Source: an uncultured Roseibium sp.
Lineage (GTDB): Bacteria > Pseudomonadota > Alphaproteobacteria > Rhizobiales > Stappiaceae
Reading direction: 5' to 3'
Length of the DNA: 64,000 bases
NCBI RefSeq assembly: GCF_947494555.1
Contig: NZ_CANLVF010000001.1
Coordinates: 682,001 to 746,000, forward strand
Position 1 is the first letter of the stretch; each line of letters starts with the position of its first letter. The notes under the pieces are model-generated. The model did no database searches, had not been told where the DNA came from, and was given only the letters and a program-made list of their open reading frames with translations. This document shows, piece after piece, positions 33,293 through 42,559 of this stretch. The position numbers and the translations under genes are program-made.

Positions 33293-34893
33293 CCAAAACG
33301 GTCGGAGAGGTCCTGATCGATATTCTGGAGGCCAATGAAGTCGACACTGTCTTTGGAATTCCGGGTGTTCATACCGTCGAACTCTATCGCGGGCTTGCCT
33401 CATCAGAGATACAGCACATCACACCGCGCCATGAACAAGGGGCGGGGTTCATGGCGGACGGTTATGCGCGTATCACGGGAAAGCCGGGCGTCGCGCTGCT
33501 GATCACCGGACCAGGCCTCACCAATGCCATTACCGCCATGGCCCAGGCTTACCAGGACTCCGTTCCGATGCTGGTCATCTCCGGCGTCAATGCACGCGCC
33601 AGCCTCGGACATGGCAGGGGATGGCTGCACGAATTGCCGGATCAGCGGGCGGTCATGGCACCCGTGACGCTGATGACCCACACCTTGCATGAACCTACGG
33701 ATCTTCCAGCCGTCATGGATCGTGCGTTTGCGATACTGCAATCACGCCGTCCGGGCCCGGTCCACATCGAGATCCCGACCGATGTGATGGCGAAAGAAAT
33801 TCCCGTGCCACCCCTCAAGACCGCGCAATTCAGCAAGCCGCGGGCTTCTGCGCACGACATTGCTGAGCTTGCCGACAAATGTCGCCAGGCAAATCGGCCC
33901 GCGATTTTGTGCGGTGGCGGGGCGATCGCTTCTGCGGACGATATCAGGGTTCTCGCGGATCGCCTGGATGCGCCTGTTGTTACCACTGTCAACGCCCGTG
34001 GCATGTTTGCCGGCCACCCGCTTTCCGTCCCGGCGAGCCCAAGCCTTGCAGCCGTGAGGGGCCTGCTGGCTCAGTCGGACTTTGTCCTGGCACTTGGAAC
34101 ACAGATGGGGCCGACCGACTACGATATGTATTCAGACGGCGGATTTCCCGAAATCAAGAATCTGGTGCGGGTCGATATCGATCCGGATCAACTGGCGCGA
34201 GGGCCGTCTGCAACCCTCACGATCCTTTCAAGCGTGGACCAGCTGCTGCTCGACCTTGTGCCGAAGCTTGATGGCCTAAAGGCAGACCGGATGGGTGCGA
34301 CGCGGGCAGAAAGGTGCCGGAAGACTGCATTCAATGGTCTGAGCCCAAAGATGAGGTTGGAAATCGGCCTTTTGGAAACAGTTCGGGACGCCTTGCCCGG
34401 GTGCATTATCGTTGGCGATTCCACCCAGGCGATCTATTCGGGGAACCTCTATTTCGAAGCAGGCAGGCCAAAAGGCTGGTTCAACGCAGCGACAGGGTTT
34501 GGTGCCCTAGGCTACGGTCCGCCTGCGGCCATTGGAGCCAGCCTCGGAGAACCGGATACGCCCGTTGTCTGCCTTGTCGGGGATGGTGGACTTCAGTTTT
34601 CCCTCGCCGAAATCGGATCGGCAAGGGATTGCGGGGCGAATGTGATTTTTCTCGTTTGGAATAATGACGGTTACGGCGAGATCGGGACATACATGATCGA
34701 ATGCGGCATCGAACCGGAAGGCGTGACGCCTTCCGCTCCTGATTTCAGCAAGGTCGCGGAGGCATATGGACTGCCATCCGTGTTTCTGTCCGATACCGCT
34801 GAACTGGCCGGCGCCCTGCAGGCGTTTGCTGCCGAGACTGGGCCGAGCCTGATCGAAATCCACGAGACGCGCACGCGCGGTGCAACGGTCTAG
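33280..34893 (+). CDS. ThDP-dependent decarboxylase, acetolactate-synthase family (AruI-like)
   Basis: 537 residues. N-terminal Pyr domain with the activating Glu in ITPRHEQGAGFMADGYAR; central domain around 190-330; C-terminal PP domain with VGDGGLQFSLAEIGSARD and VWNNDGYGEIG (GDG...NN, binds ThDP diphosphate through magnesium). Overall it resembles 5-guanidino-2-oxopentanoate decarboxylases, which complete the arginine transaminase route to 4-guanidinobutanal. It overlaps the aminotransferase gene by 13 bases. The end lies 5 bases from the end of the convergent GMC gene. Confidence 0.85.
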   Translation: MGVVTKTVGEVLIDILEANEVDTVFGIPGVHTVELYRGLASSEIQHITPRHEQGAGFMADGYARITGKPGVALLITGPGLTNAITAMAQAYQDSVPMLVISGVNARASLGHGRGWLHELPDQRAVMAPVTLMTHTLHEPTDLPAVMDRAFAILQSRRPGPVHIEIPTDVMAKEIPVPPLKTAQFSKPRASAHDIAELADKCRQANRPAILCGGGAIASADDIRVLADRLDAPVVTTVNARGMFAGHPLSVPASPSLAAVRGLLAQSDFVLALGTQMGPTDYDMYSDGGFPEIKNLVRVDIDPDQLARGPSATLTILSSVDQLLLDLVPKLDGLKADRMGATRAERCRKTAFNGLSPKMRLEIGLLETVRDALPGCIIVGDSTQAIYSGNLYFEAGRPKGWFNAATGFGALGYGPPAAIGASLGEPDTPVVCLVGDGGLQFSLAEIGSARDCGANVIFLVWNNDGYGEIGTYMIECGIEPEGVTPSAPDFSKVAEAYGLPSVFLSDTAELAGALQAFAAETGPSLIEIHETRTRGATV

Positions 34894-34898
34894 AGCCG

Positions 34899-36497
34899 TT
34901 ACGCCGCGTTCGCGCGGATCAGGTCGGAAGCCTTTTCGCCGATCATGATCGCGGGCGCGTTCGTATTGCCCGAAACGATTTCGGGCATGATCGAGCAGTC
35001 CGCGACCCGCAGTCCTTCGATGCCGTGAACCTTGAGACGCGAATCGACCACCGAGTTGTCGCTCGAGCCCATCTTGCAGGTTCCTGTCGGATGATAGATT
35101 GAGACGCTGTTGGATCGCGCCCAATCCAGCGTTCCCGCGTCATCGTCCATGTCCAGGTTGGCGGCCGGGCGGAATTCCTCGGCGATCTTGGACGTCAATG
35201 GTGCGTGCCGGGCGATCTGCCGCGCGATCCTGACGCCGTCCACCACAGTTTTGCAGTCAGTCTCGGTCGACAGGTAGCGCGGAATGATTTTCGGATACTG
35301 CTTCGGATCGGGCCCGGCGAGACGAATCTCGCCGCGGCTTTCGGGCCGCAACTGGCAGACCGACATTGTGAAAGCCGAAAACGGGTGCACACCTTCACCT
35401 GGAGAATCGGCCGACCAGGGCTGCACGTGAAATTGAATGTCGGGCGTTTCCAGCTCGGGACGCGTCTTGAGAAAGCCGGTCGCAAGGCTCGCAGCCATCG
35501 TCATGGGGCCTGCTCTGAAAAGAGCGTATTTCAAAGCGATGCGCGCCTGATTGAAGAGGCTGCGAACTTCGTCGTTCAGGGTCGGTTCATTGCACTTATA
35601 GACAAGTCTGGCTTGCAGGTGATCCTGCAACCCCTGACCGACGCCCGAAAGGGCGTGCACGGGCTCTATGCCGTTTTCCTTCAGCTGAGCCGGATCTCCG
35701 ATCCCTGAGAGCATCAGCACCTGCGGCGAGTTGATTGCGCCGCCGGACAGAATCACTTCGCGCCTGACAGTGAGCGTCTTCTCGGCGCCGGACCTGTCAC
35801 GGTAGGTGATCCCGGTGACTTTTTTACCGTCGAGATTTATCCGGCTCACCAGGGCATGAGTGATGATCTGAAGGTTTTCCCGGCTTTTCGCTGGCTTCAG
35901 AAAGGCAACGGCAGAGCTGCATCTGCGGCCGTTTCTTGTGGTCAGCTGGAAATAGCCGACGCCTTCCTGCGTCGCACCGTTGTAATCGGGGTTAAACGGA
36001 TACCCCGCCGTTTGAGCAGCGGCCACCCATGCATCGCAAATGGGCCGCTGGATGCGCATGTTCGATACGGCAAGCGGCCCGCCTGTTCCATGGAAGTCGT
36101 CCTCACCACGCTCCTGGTCTTCAGAGCGTTTGAAGAGCGGCAGGACATCGTCCCAGCCCCAGCCTTCGTTTCCCATTTGGCGCCAACGGTCATAGTCTTC
36201 CTTCTGGCCCCTGACATAAAGCAGCCCGTTCAGGGAGGATGATCCCCCCAGGACCTTGCCGCGCGGCCAGTCGATGGACCTTCCGTTAAGGCCCGGATCG
36301 GGTTCCGTCTTGTAACACCAGTCGACAGAAGGGTTATGCATGGTTTTAAAATAGCCGACCGGAATGTGGATCCAGGGGTTCAGATCCCGCCCACCGGCTT
36401 CTAACAGGATGACCTTGTTGGAGGGGTTTTCACTCAGGCGATTGGCGATGACGCAACCTGCCGAACCGGCTCCGATCACAACGAAATCTGCCTCCAT
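34899..36497 (-). CDS. GMC family FAD-dependent oxidoreductase (choline/alcohol dehydrogenase-like)
   Basis: 532 residues. The ADP-binding motif at the N-terminus (DFVVIGAGSAGCVIANRL), GMC signature 1 around GKVLGGSSSLNGLLYVRG, signature 2 in GGAINSPQVLMLSGIGD and the C-terminal active-site region with SIYHPTGTCKMG and SGNTNAPAIMIGEKASD are all present. Such enzymes oxidise primary alcohols (choline, aliphatic or polyethylene-glycol alcohols). It is divergent from a TRAP transporter operon, which may bring in its substrate. The substrate cannot be told from sequence. Confidence 0.9.
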   Translation of the reverse strand: MEADFVVIGAGSAGCVIANRLSENPSNKVILLEAGGRDLNPWIHIPVGYFKTMHNPSVDWCYKTEPDPGLNGRSIDWPRGKVLGGSSSLNGLLYVRGQKEDYDRWRQMGNEGWGWDDVLPLFKRSEDQERGEDDFHGTGGPLAVSNMRIQRPICDAWVAAAQTAGYPFNPDYNGATQEGVGYFQLTTRNGRRCSSAVAFLKPAKSRENLQIITHALVSRINLDGKKVTGITYRDRSGAEKTLTVRREVILSGGAINSPQVLMLSGIGDPAQLKENGIEPVHALSGVGQGLQDHLQARLVYKCNEPTLNDEVRSLFNQARIALKYALFRAGPMTMAASLATGFLKTRPELETPDIQFHVQPWSADSPGEGVHPFSAFTMSVCQLRPESRGEIRLAGPDPKQYPKIIPRYLSTETDCKTVVDGVRIARQIARHAPLTSKIAEEFRPAANLDMDDDAGTLDWARSNSVSIYHPTGTCKMGSSDNSVVDSRLKVHGIEGLRVADCSIMPEIVSGNTNAPAIMIGEKASDLIRANAA

Positions 36498-36531
36498 TTT
36501 TGTTCTCCGTTTTATTTCTTTGAAAAAACCC

Positions 36532-36546
36532 TATGCAAAAAGCATA
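36532..36546. promoter_or_regulatory. Short palindrome in GMC/TRAP divergent region
   Basis: TATGC (36532-36536) and GCATA (36542-36546) flank five A residues. Its position between divergent genes, next to a second inverted repeat at 36561-36585, suggests a regulator or RNA polymerase-proximal site. Weak evidence by itself. Confidence 0.35.
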
Positions 36547-36560
36547 AAATAAACTAGCAT

Positions 36561-36585
36561 TTTTTGAAACAAAACGTCTCAAAAA
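36561..36585. promoter_or_regulatory. Candidate IclR-type operator upstream of TRAP operon
   Basis: TTTTTGAAAC (36561-36570) and GTCTCAAAAA (36576-36585) are inverted arms matching at 9 of 10 positions with a 5-base spacer. It lies 20 bases upstream of the TRAP binding-protein start and between the divergent GMC and TRAP genes. The IclR gene at the end of the TRAP operon is the natural candidate regulator. Confidence 0.45.
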
Positions 36586-36605
36586 TTGCGAAAAGGGAGG
36601 AAGCA

Positions 36606-37838
36606 ATGAGTCTGGTGAATAAACTGAGTAAGATTTCTCGGCGCGATTTGTTCCGCGTTGCAGGGACTTACGGAATGAGTTCGACACTTCTGGCGGCAGG
36701 TACGTTCGGTGGTGCGATGAGCCTGGCCAACCTGGCCTCGGCAGCAGAATCAACCTACGACCGGCGGTTTTCGAAAGAAGCCAAGCACACACTCAAGTTC
36801 GGTGCATCCGGTTTCAATGCCAGAAACCTTCTGATCGAACGGGCGGGCGCTCTGGAATTCGCGCGTGATCTGGAAGCACGCACCGACGGTGAAATCCGGA
36901 TCGAGTTTATCGGTGACAACCAGATCTGCGGTCAGCTGTCCTGCGTTGAAAAGACTCAGCAGGGAATCATCGATATCTATGCGGCATCCACGCAGAACTC
37001 TGCCGGTGGTGCACCCTACCTGAACGTTCTCGACTATGCGTTCATGTTCCCGGGCCGCGCGTCGCAGTACTATTTCCTGTACAGCCCTGAATCCCAACGC
37101 ATCCTGCGTGATCCGCTCGAAAAGCGGCACGGCCTGAAGTTCCTCTTCAGTCACTGTGAACTGCGCGGCATTCAGCTGGGCCTCGGCTGGGAAGATCGCC
37201 CGACAGTAACCAAACTCGAGCAGCTCTTTGGCACCAAGAACCGTGTCACGGGCACGCAGCTTGGCCGGATTGCCATGAAGGCCCTGAACCTCAATCCGGT
37301 TCCAGTTGCCTGGGAAGAGACACTCGATGGCCTGAAACAGGGTCTTATCGATGGCGCGGAAACCTGGGCGAGTGCGGTTGCGTACGCAAACATGTCTCCG
37401 GTTGTCAGCCAGTCGGTTGACCTGAAGTTCTTCTGCGGCACGGAGCATACTTCCATGTCGGCAAGCGTTTTCGACAGCCTTGATGGCGCTCTCCAGGATG
37501 CGGTTATGGAGTCCGCGTACTGGGCGCAGGCGCACGTGCAGGCTGCCAACGAAGCGGCTCTGGTCAAGACCGTTGGTTTCTCCGACCCGCAGCTTCCGGA
37601 CACGATCTTTGTTGAAAACAACGTTCGCCCGGCCTTCCTGCCTGAGAGCGAAATCAAGTTGGCCGAGGAAATGTGCTCGCCCGAATTCCAGCCGCAGCTG
37701 TGGCAGGAATGGCGTGACCGCTTGAACGGCTGGGCCGGTGGCATCGACACCTACCAGGAAATCTACGACATCGCTCGCCGGGTTCCTGCGGACATGAAGC
37801 CGGAAAACGTTGAGCCTCGCCGTTGGTGGAAAGGCTGA
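36606..37838 (+). CDS. TRAP transporter substrate-binding protein, DctP type, Tat-exported
   Basis: 410 residues from ATG at 36606 (GGGAGG a few bases upstream; the frame opens earlier but without a ribosome site). The N-terminus carries a twin-arginine signal (ISRRDLFRVAGTYGMSSTLLAAGTFGG). The mature part has DctP features: LKFGASGFNARN, GEIRIEFIGDNQICGQLS, PVAWEETLDGLKQGLIDGAETW. At 410 residues it is longer than typical DctP proteins (about 330). It is followed by a strong hairpin and then the two membrane-component genes. Confidence 0.9.
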   Translation: MSLVNKLSKISRRDLFRVAGTYGMSSTLLAAGTFGGAMSLANLASAAESTYDRRFSKEAKHTLKFGASGFNARNLLIERAGALEFARDLEARTDGEIRIEFIGDNQICGQLSCVEKTQQGIIDIYAASTQNSAGGAPYLNVLDYAFMFPGRASQYYFLYSPESQRILRDPLEKRHGLKFLFSHCELRGIQLGLGWEDRPTVTKLEQLFGTKNRVTGTQLGRIAMKALNLNPVPVAWEETLDGLKQGLIDGAETWASAVAYANMSPVVSQSVDLKFFCGTEHTSMSASVFDSLDGALQDAVMESAYWAQAHVQAANEAALVKTVGFSDPQLPDTIFVENNVRPAFLPESEIKLAEEMCSPEFQPQLWQEWRDRLNGWAGGIDTYQEIYDIARRVPADMKPENVEPRRWWKG

Positions 37839-37856
37839 TCGCACTATAAGCTCAAT

Positions 37857-37885
37857 GGGCTGGCGCGCCGAGATCGCGCCAGCCC
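37857..37885 (+). promoter_or_regulatory. Intercistronic hairpin after TRAP binding-protein gene
   Basis: GGGCTGGCGCG (37857-37867) and CGCGCCAGCCC (37875-37885) form a perfect 11-base-pair stem with a 7-base loop, 19 bases after the binding-protein stop. There is no T-run, which favours mRNA stabilisation/partial attenuation over full termination. Confidence 0.65.
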
Positions 37886-37930
37886 TAGTTGTATTCAGAT
37901 CGGGAAAACCGGCGGAAAAGGGAGGGCCAT

Positions 37931-38599
37931 ATGGCAGTCTGGTCGGATCTTGGTGCGATCCTGAGCGCTTTTGCATCACAGGACAGTTGGGAAATCCGGA
38001 ACGCCTTGAAATCCGAGGCCGCCTGGGTACTCGGAGCTTTTGTTACTGCTGCAGGCGGGCTCCTGGTTCTCCTTATATATCGGTTGGTTCCGTTGCTCGA
38101 CCGGCATCTTGAACGCACCATCATGGTCTGGAGCTATCTGGCCATCGCGTTCATTATCTTCTGGGGCGTTATCGACCGTTTCGTGTTTGCGAACCAGCAA
38201 CCCTGGTCCACAACGATCCCGCCGCTGCTGTTCATGATCATGACGTGGTTCGGCGCTGCCTTTAACGTTCGCCTCAGAACGCATCTCAGTTTTTCCGAAT
38301 TCAGAATGGTGATGCCGAGATGGGCGCAAATGGCGTGCCTGTTCCTCGACGCGTTCCTCTGGTTCACGTTCGCCGTGATCGTCATGGTGACCACGACAAG
38401 GCTGACAGCGTTGTCGGCGTCCAACTTCCAGATCGTTCTTGGAACGGATGACGTCATGCAGTGGTGGTTCCTGATCACCGCCCCCCTGTCGTTCGTGATG
38501 TTGACGGCCCGTGTTTTTGAAAACCTCGGAGACGACATTCGCAACTGGCGCACCAATCAGCCGCTGATCAAGCCGGCCGTTATCGGGGAGGACACCTGA
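37931..38599 (+). CDS. TRAP transporter small permease (DctQ type)
   Basis: 222 residues from ATG at 37931 (AGGGAGG upstream). Four membrane segments with the DctQ pattern (LERTIMVWSYLAIAFIIFWGVIDRF; HLSFSEFRMVMPRW). It is longer than most DctQ proteins (about 160-180). Its stop overlaps the start of the large permease gene (TGATG). Confidence 0.87.
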   Translation: MAVWSDLGAILSAFASQDSWEIRNALKSEAAWVLGAFVTAAGGLLVLLIYRLVPLLDRHLERTIMVWSYLAIAFIIFWGVIDRFVFANQQPWSTTIPPLLFMIMTWFGAAFNVRLRTHLSFSEFRMVMPRWAQMACLFLDAFLWFTFAVIVMVTTTRLTALSASNFQIVLGTDDVMQWWFLITAPLSFVMLTARVFENLGDDIRNWRTNQPLIKPAVIGEDT

Positions 38600-39957
38600 T
38601 GACCGATGCAACCTGGGTTACCCTGATTTCCATCAGCGTCACGGTCCTTTTCATGATTGGAGTGCCAGTGCTTCTGGTGATCGCCTATTGGGTGATTGGC
38701 TGCTCCTTCGTGCTCGGACTGACGCTCGACAATCTCGGCGCGGAACTGTTGAACGTGTTCAACAAGGGATTTGCGCTTTTGGCCATGCCGCTCTTCATTC
38801 TGACTGGTGACTTGATCAACCGGTCCGGCATCGCCCGACGATTATCAGACTTTGCCTATGCGGTTCTGGGGTGGCTGCGTGGCGGCCTTGCAATGGCATC
38901 GCTCGGTGCCTGCGGCCTCTTTGCTGCGATCTCCGGATCCAACTCGGCAACGACTGCCACCATCGGTTCCATGCTGCATCCGGAGATGGTCAAGGGCGGA
39001 TACGATGAACGGTTCTCGGCTGCGACGGCAGCAGCGGGGGGAACGGTCGGGATTATCATTCCGCCGTCGATCATCTTCATCGTGTACGGCTTCCTCATGA
39101 ACCTGCCGATCTCCGACCTGTTCGTGGCCGGAATCATTCCAGGATCCCTGATGGTGATCGGCATGCAGGTTGCCTGCTGGATCATCTGCCGCATGAACGG
39201 ATGGGGCTATCTCATTCCACTCAATCTCAACCGGATACTCAAAACGGCATTCGGTGCCTGGCTCGGGTTCTTTGCTATCGGTCTCGTCCTCTGGGGCATC
39301 TACACCGGCAAGTTTTCGCCGACAGAAGCCGCTGGTGTTACCGTTGGCTTCTGCATGATCGCGGGGTTCGTGAGTTACCCGTTGAACAAGATCATGGGCA
39401 AACATGGTGATCGACCGGTAACCGAAAAGAGCTTTGCCGAGATGTTTGTCGTGCAGGGTTTCACGGTCACCGAAGTTCCGTCCATCGTCATCCGGTCAGC
39501 ACAGATTACCGGCATTCTTGCTCCGCTCATCGCCATCTCGGTGGTGATGCAACAGATCCTGTCGCTGCTGGGCGCGCAGCAGACCATTGGAGACTTCGTG
39601 ACGTCAATGGGCGGGTACCATGCGGTTCTGTTCACATCCATGGTGATCGTTTTCGTCTCGGGGATGGTTCTGGAAAGCCTTCCGGTGACGATAATCCTGG
39701 CTCCGATCCTTGCGCCGATTGCGGCATCTGTCGGCGTCGATCCGATCCACTTTTCGGTGATTTTCCTCGTCGGAGCATCGATCGGCTTCATCACGCCGCC
39801 ATACGGGCTCAATCTTTATGTGGCGTCAGGTGTAACGGGAGTTCCCTATTTCAGGCTACTTCGCTATACGGTTCCATACCTATTCGCCTTGATCAGTGTG
39901 TGGCTCGTCGTATCGCTCACACCTGAACTGGCGTTGATGCTACTGCCAAACAGATGA
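38599..39957 (+). CDS. TRAP transporter large permease (DctM type)
   Basis: 452 residues, about twelve membrane segments, with DctM landmarks: MPLFILTGDLINRSGIARRL, AISGSNSATTATIGSM, GTVGIIIPPSIIFIVYG and VGASIGFITPPYGLNLYVASG. It forms the ion-coupled membrane channel with the DctQ-type subunit. It starts within the stop codon of the small subunit gene. The IclR gene follows after 9 bases and is probably co-transcribed. Confidence 0.93.
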   Translation: MTDATWVTLISISVTVLFMIGVPVLLVIAYWVIGCSFVLGLTLDNLGAELLNVFNKGFALLAMPLFILTGDLINRSGIARRLSDFAYAVLGWLRGGLAMASLGACGLFAAISGSNSATTATIGSMLHPEMVKGGYDERFSAATAAAGGTVGIIIPPSIIFIVYGFLMNLPISDLFVAGIIPGSLMVIGMQVACWIICRMNGWGYLIPLNLNRILKTAFGAWLGFFAIGLVLWGIYTGKFSPTEAAGVTVGFCMIAGFVSYPLNKIMGKHGDRPVTEKSFAEMFVVQGFTVTEVPSIVIRSAQITGILAPLIAISVVMQQILSLLGAQQTIGDFVTSMGGYHAVLFTSMVIVFVSGMVLESLPVTIILAPILAPIAASVGVDPIHFSVIFLVGASIGFITPPYGLNLYVASGVTGVPYFRLLRYTVPYLFALISVWLVVSLTPELALMLLPNR

Positions 39958-39966
39958 TAGCCGAAG

Positions 39967-40746
39967 ATGTCAGAAGACCACGAAACAGAAGAAGCAGGGA
40001 AAATTCCGACAAACCTGCGTTTGCTGGTCATTCTGGAAGAAGTTGCAAGGGCGGGGGTGCCTGTGGCGCCGTCCGCCCTTTGCGACCTGCTTGGACTGCC
40101 GAAGCCGACCGTTCACCGTTTGCTGCATACTGCTGAGAGCGAAGGCTTCCTGCAGCGCAGTCTCGATGGCCGATCCTTTGGTCCCGGGCGCCGCATGCGG
40201 AAGCTGTCGACCAACACCTTGTCGTCGCAGCGGATCCGAACGGAAAGGCTGAGGGTGATGCGGGATCTTGCGTCGGATGTCGGCGAAACCTGCAACCTTG
40301 CAGCGCCCAGCCGTGATGGCATGGTCTATCTGGATCGCGTCGAAACCCACTGGCCCTTGCGCATTCAGCTTCCCATCGGAACCCAGGTGCCGTTCCACAG
40401 CACCGCCAGCGGCAAGATGTACCTCTCGACACTGCCGAACACCATGCTCGACAGATTGCTCACATCGGTCGAGCTGGAACGCAGGACCGACCAGACCCTC
40501 GTCAAACCGGCCGAAATCAAGCGGGAGCTTACGGAAACGAGAACGCGGGGGTTTTCGGTCGACAATGAGGAATTCATGGATGGCATGACCGCGGTGGCGG
40601 TTGCTATCTGCGATGACCGGGGACGGTTGATGACAACGCTCTCCATTCACGCCCCAAAGCAGCGTCACGACATTGACAGCTTGATCGCCAAGCTGCCGAA
40701 GTTGCAGGATGCAGCGGCCCGCCTGGAGCAGATCGTCCTCGACTGA
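39967..40746 (+). CDS. IclR family transcriptional regulator
   Basis: 259 residues. Winged HTH at about 15-75 (LRLLVILEEVARAGVPVAPSALCDLLGLPKPTVHRLLHTAESEGFL) and an IclR GAF-like effector domain (about 90-255) with FHSTASGKMYLS and GFSVDNEEFMDGMTAVAVAI. It ends the TRAP operon (9 bases after DctM) and is the likely local regulator of the TRAP and GMC genes. Confidence 0.9.
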   Translation: MSEDHETEEAGKIPTNLRLLVILEEVARAGVPVAPSALCDLLGLPKPTVHRLLHTAESEGFLQRSLDGRSFGPGRRMRKLSTNTLSSQRIRTERLRVMRDLASDVGETCNLAAPSRDGMVYLDRVETHWPLRIQLPIGTQVPFHSTASGKMYLSTLPNTMLDRLLTSVELERRTDQTLVKPAEIKRELTETRTRGFSVDNEEFMDGMTAVAVAICDDRGRLMTTLSIHAPKQRHDIDSLIAKLPKLQDAAARLEQIVLD

Positions 40747-40819
40747 CCGCCCAATTCGCGCATTTCGAGTGCTATTCCACGTGTGGAGCCCTGCGCCCGG
40801 TCTAACTGCAGAAACGTTG

Positions 40820-41695
40820 CTAGTCCGCCGTGTACCGCTTCTCAAGAGCGTCGTAAAAGTCCTTGTGAACCGCGTTCTGCCGCACCTCAAAGCTCGCGAC
40901 AAGTTCGCCTTCGTCCATGCGGCCATCCGACTTCAGAGCCGCCAAGGCATCGTGCATTCCCTTGAGCGCGCCTTGCAGCGCCACATTGGCGTAAAGCACC
41001 AGCCCGAAGCCCATCTCGTCCAGCTCTGAAAAATCGAGGATCGGGGTTTTGCCGCCGACAACCAGATTGATCAGCTGCGGTGTGCCGGAGAGCCGTTTGG
41101 GAATATCGCGAATGTCGTCGAGGCTCTTCGGTGCTTCGATGAACGTGATGTCGGCACCGTCTTCGATGAAGGCCTCGGCCCTTTCGATTGCGGCATCAAA
41201 TCCATGGGTCGCACAGGCATCGGTTCGAGCTACGATAAGGAAATTCTGATCGAGACGGGCGTCCGCAGCGGCCTTGATCCGGCTGCGTGCCTCGGCGAGG
41301 TCGACAACGTCTTTTCCTGAAAAGTGACCGCAGCGCTTCGGATTGACCTGATCTTCAAGCTGGATGGCGCTTGCGCCGGCGCGTTCGAGCGTGCGAACGG
41401 TGTGGTGAACGTTAAGAGCGTTGCCGAAGCCTGTATCCGCGTCGACCAATATGGGCAGTTCGGTCGTGTTCCGGATCGTCGATGTGTGTTGGGCTATTTC
41501 GGGCAGCGAAACAAATCCGAGATCCGGCATGCCAAGATAAGTGTTGGTGAGACCGGCTCCCGAGATGTAGACGGCTTCAAATCCGAGGCCGTCGATCACC
41601 CGGGCAGCCAATGCATTCGCCGCGCCCGGCATAAGAACAGCGCCGCCTTTATTTAGGCGCTCGCGAAAGGCTTTGTTGATCTCATAATTCATCAT
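40820..41695 (-). CDS. Isocitrate lyase/PEP mutase family lyase (PrpB/dimethylmalate-lyase-like)
   Basis: 291 residues, the usual length of the short ICL/PEPM family. Motifs: VLMPGAANALAARVI, VDADTGFGNALNV (metal-binding Asp), IQLEDQVNPKRCGHF with the catalytic Cys loop KRCGH, and VARTDACATHGFDAAIERA. The Cys loop supports C-C lyase activity on a 2-methylisocitrate-, 2,3-dimethylmalate- or oxaloacetate-like substrate rather than a phosphomutase. Transcribed with the IclR gene upstream of it (101 bases) and divergent from the aconitase-PrpF-RraA operon, it is probably the cleaving step for the product of that operon. Confidence 0.87.
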   Translation of the reverse strand: MMNYEINKAFRERLNKGGAVLMPGAANALAARVIDGLGFEAVYISGAGLTNTYLGMPDLGFVSLPEIAQHTSTIRNTTELPILVDADTGFGNALNVHHTVRTLERAGASAIQLEDQVNPKRCGHFSGKDVVDLAEARSRIKAAADARLDQNFLIVARTDACATHGFDAAIERAEAFIEDGADITFIEAPKSLDDIRDIPKRLSGTPQLINLVVGGKTPILDFSELDEMGFGLVLYANVALQGALKGMHDALAALKSDGRMDEGELVASFEVRQNAVHKDFYDALEKRYTAD

Positions 41696-41796
41696 GGCAG
41701 CGCTCTCCTGTTACCCAGATCTGTCTCCTTGGCTAAAGCGCGGGCACCTCTTTGGCAAGCATCACGCATCAGCGTTCTGTCAGGCGAAACATCAAC

Positions 41797-42471
41797 TCAT
41801 TCATGCGCCGTCAGGCTCTTCGCGAGGCTTTCCAAAAGAGGGATCGCGTTGGTACGCGCCTCCTCGTCGAATCGTGTCGCCAAGCCGGAGACTGTGAGCG
41901 CTCCCGCCAGCTCGCCGCTCTGATCAAAAACAGGTGTCGAAATCGAGGAGATATTGGGGTTGGTCTGGCCAGCCGCGCTCACCGTGCCATTTTTGTTGAA
42001 CTGGCTGAGGTCATCGATTTCTTCGCCGGAAAAATGCCGCAGCACCAGGCCGGATGCTCCGGTCGACAGACGAAGGCGCATGCCTTCCTCGACATGAAAG
42101 CGGAGCAAATTGGGGGAGTTTTCCCTGTAGAGACAAACACGTTCATTGCCGACACGCACATAAAACGAGGCTGTTTCGCCTGTTGCTTCTGCAAGGATTT
42201 TCAAGGACGGGGCGACATGCTCGCGCCTCGTGAAATCCCGCCGGAAAATCAGTCCCAACCGCCAGACGCTTGGACCGACGCTGAACCTGCCGTCTTCGTC
42301 CCGCTGAATGAAGCCGTAAATCGCCATGGAATTGGTGAGCCGCAGGATGGTGCTCTTGTGAAGCCCGGTTTCTTCGGCGATTTCTGCAAGCGACATTGTC
42401 GGCTTCTGGGTTGAAAATGCATTCAGGATCGACATCGCCCGCTCGACGGATTCAGTTCGGTTGGTTGCCAT
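41797..42471 (-). CDS. IclR family transcriptional regulator
   Basis: 224 residues, slightly short. HTH: VERAMSILNAFSTQKPTMSLAEIAEETGLHKSTILRLTNSMAIYGFI; effector domain with LSTGASGLVLRHFSG and SSISTPVFDQSGELAGALTVSG. It is divergent from the aconitase gene across 88 bases, so it should regulate both the tricarboxylate operon and the lyase gene downstream of it. Confidence 0.9.
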   Translation of the reverse strand: MATNRTESVERAMSILNAFSTQKPTMSLAEIAEETGLHKSTILRLTNSMAIYGFIQRDEDGRFSVGPSVWRLGLIFRRDFTRREHVAPSLKILAEATGETASFYVRVGNERVCLYRENSPNLLRFHVEEGMRLRLSTGASGLVLRHFSGEEIDDLSQFNKNGTVSAAGQTNPNISSISTPVFDQSGELAGALTVSGLATRFDEEARTNAIPLLESLAKSLTAHE

Positions 42472-42559
42472 TGTCGTTCTACCTGATGAAACGCGCTGAA
42501 TGTAACTTGCTGAAAAGCACCTGGACTGTCTAGCCTTTGCTTAACCGAGGAGAGGCAAA

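Noticed and set aside
40747..40819. Possible terminator between convergent IclR and lyase genes
   Set aside because: I could not find a stem longer than a few base pairs with a T-run in this 73-base gap.
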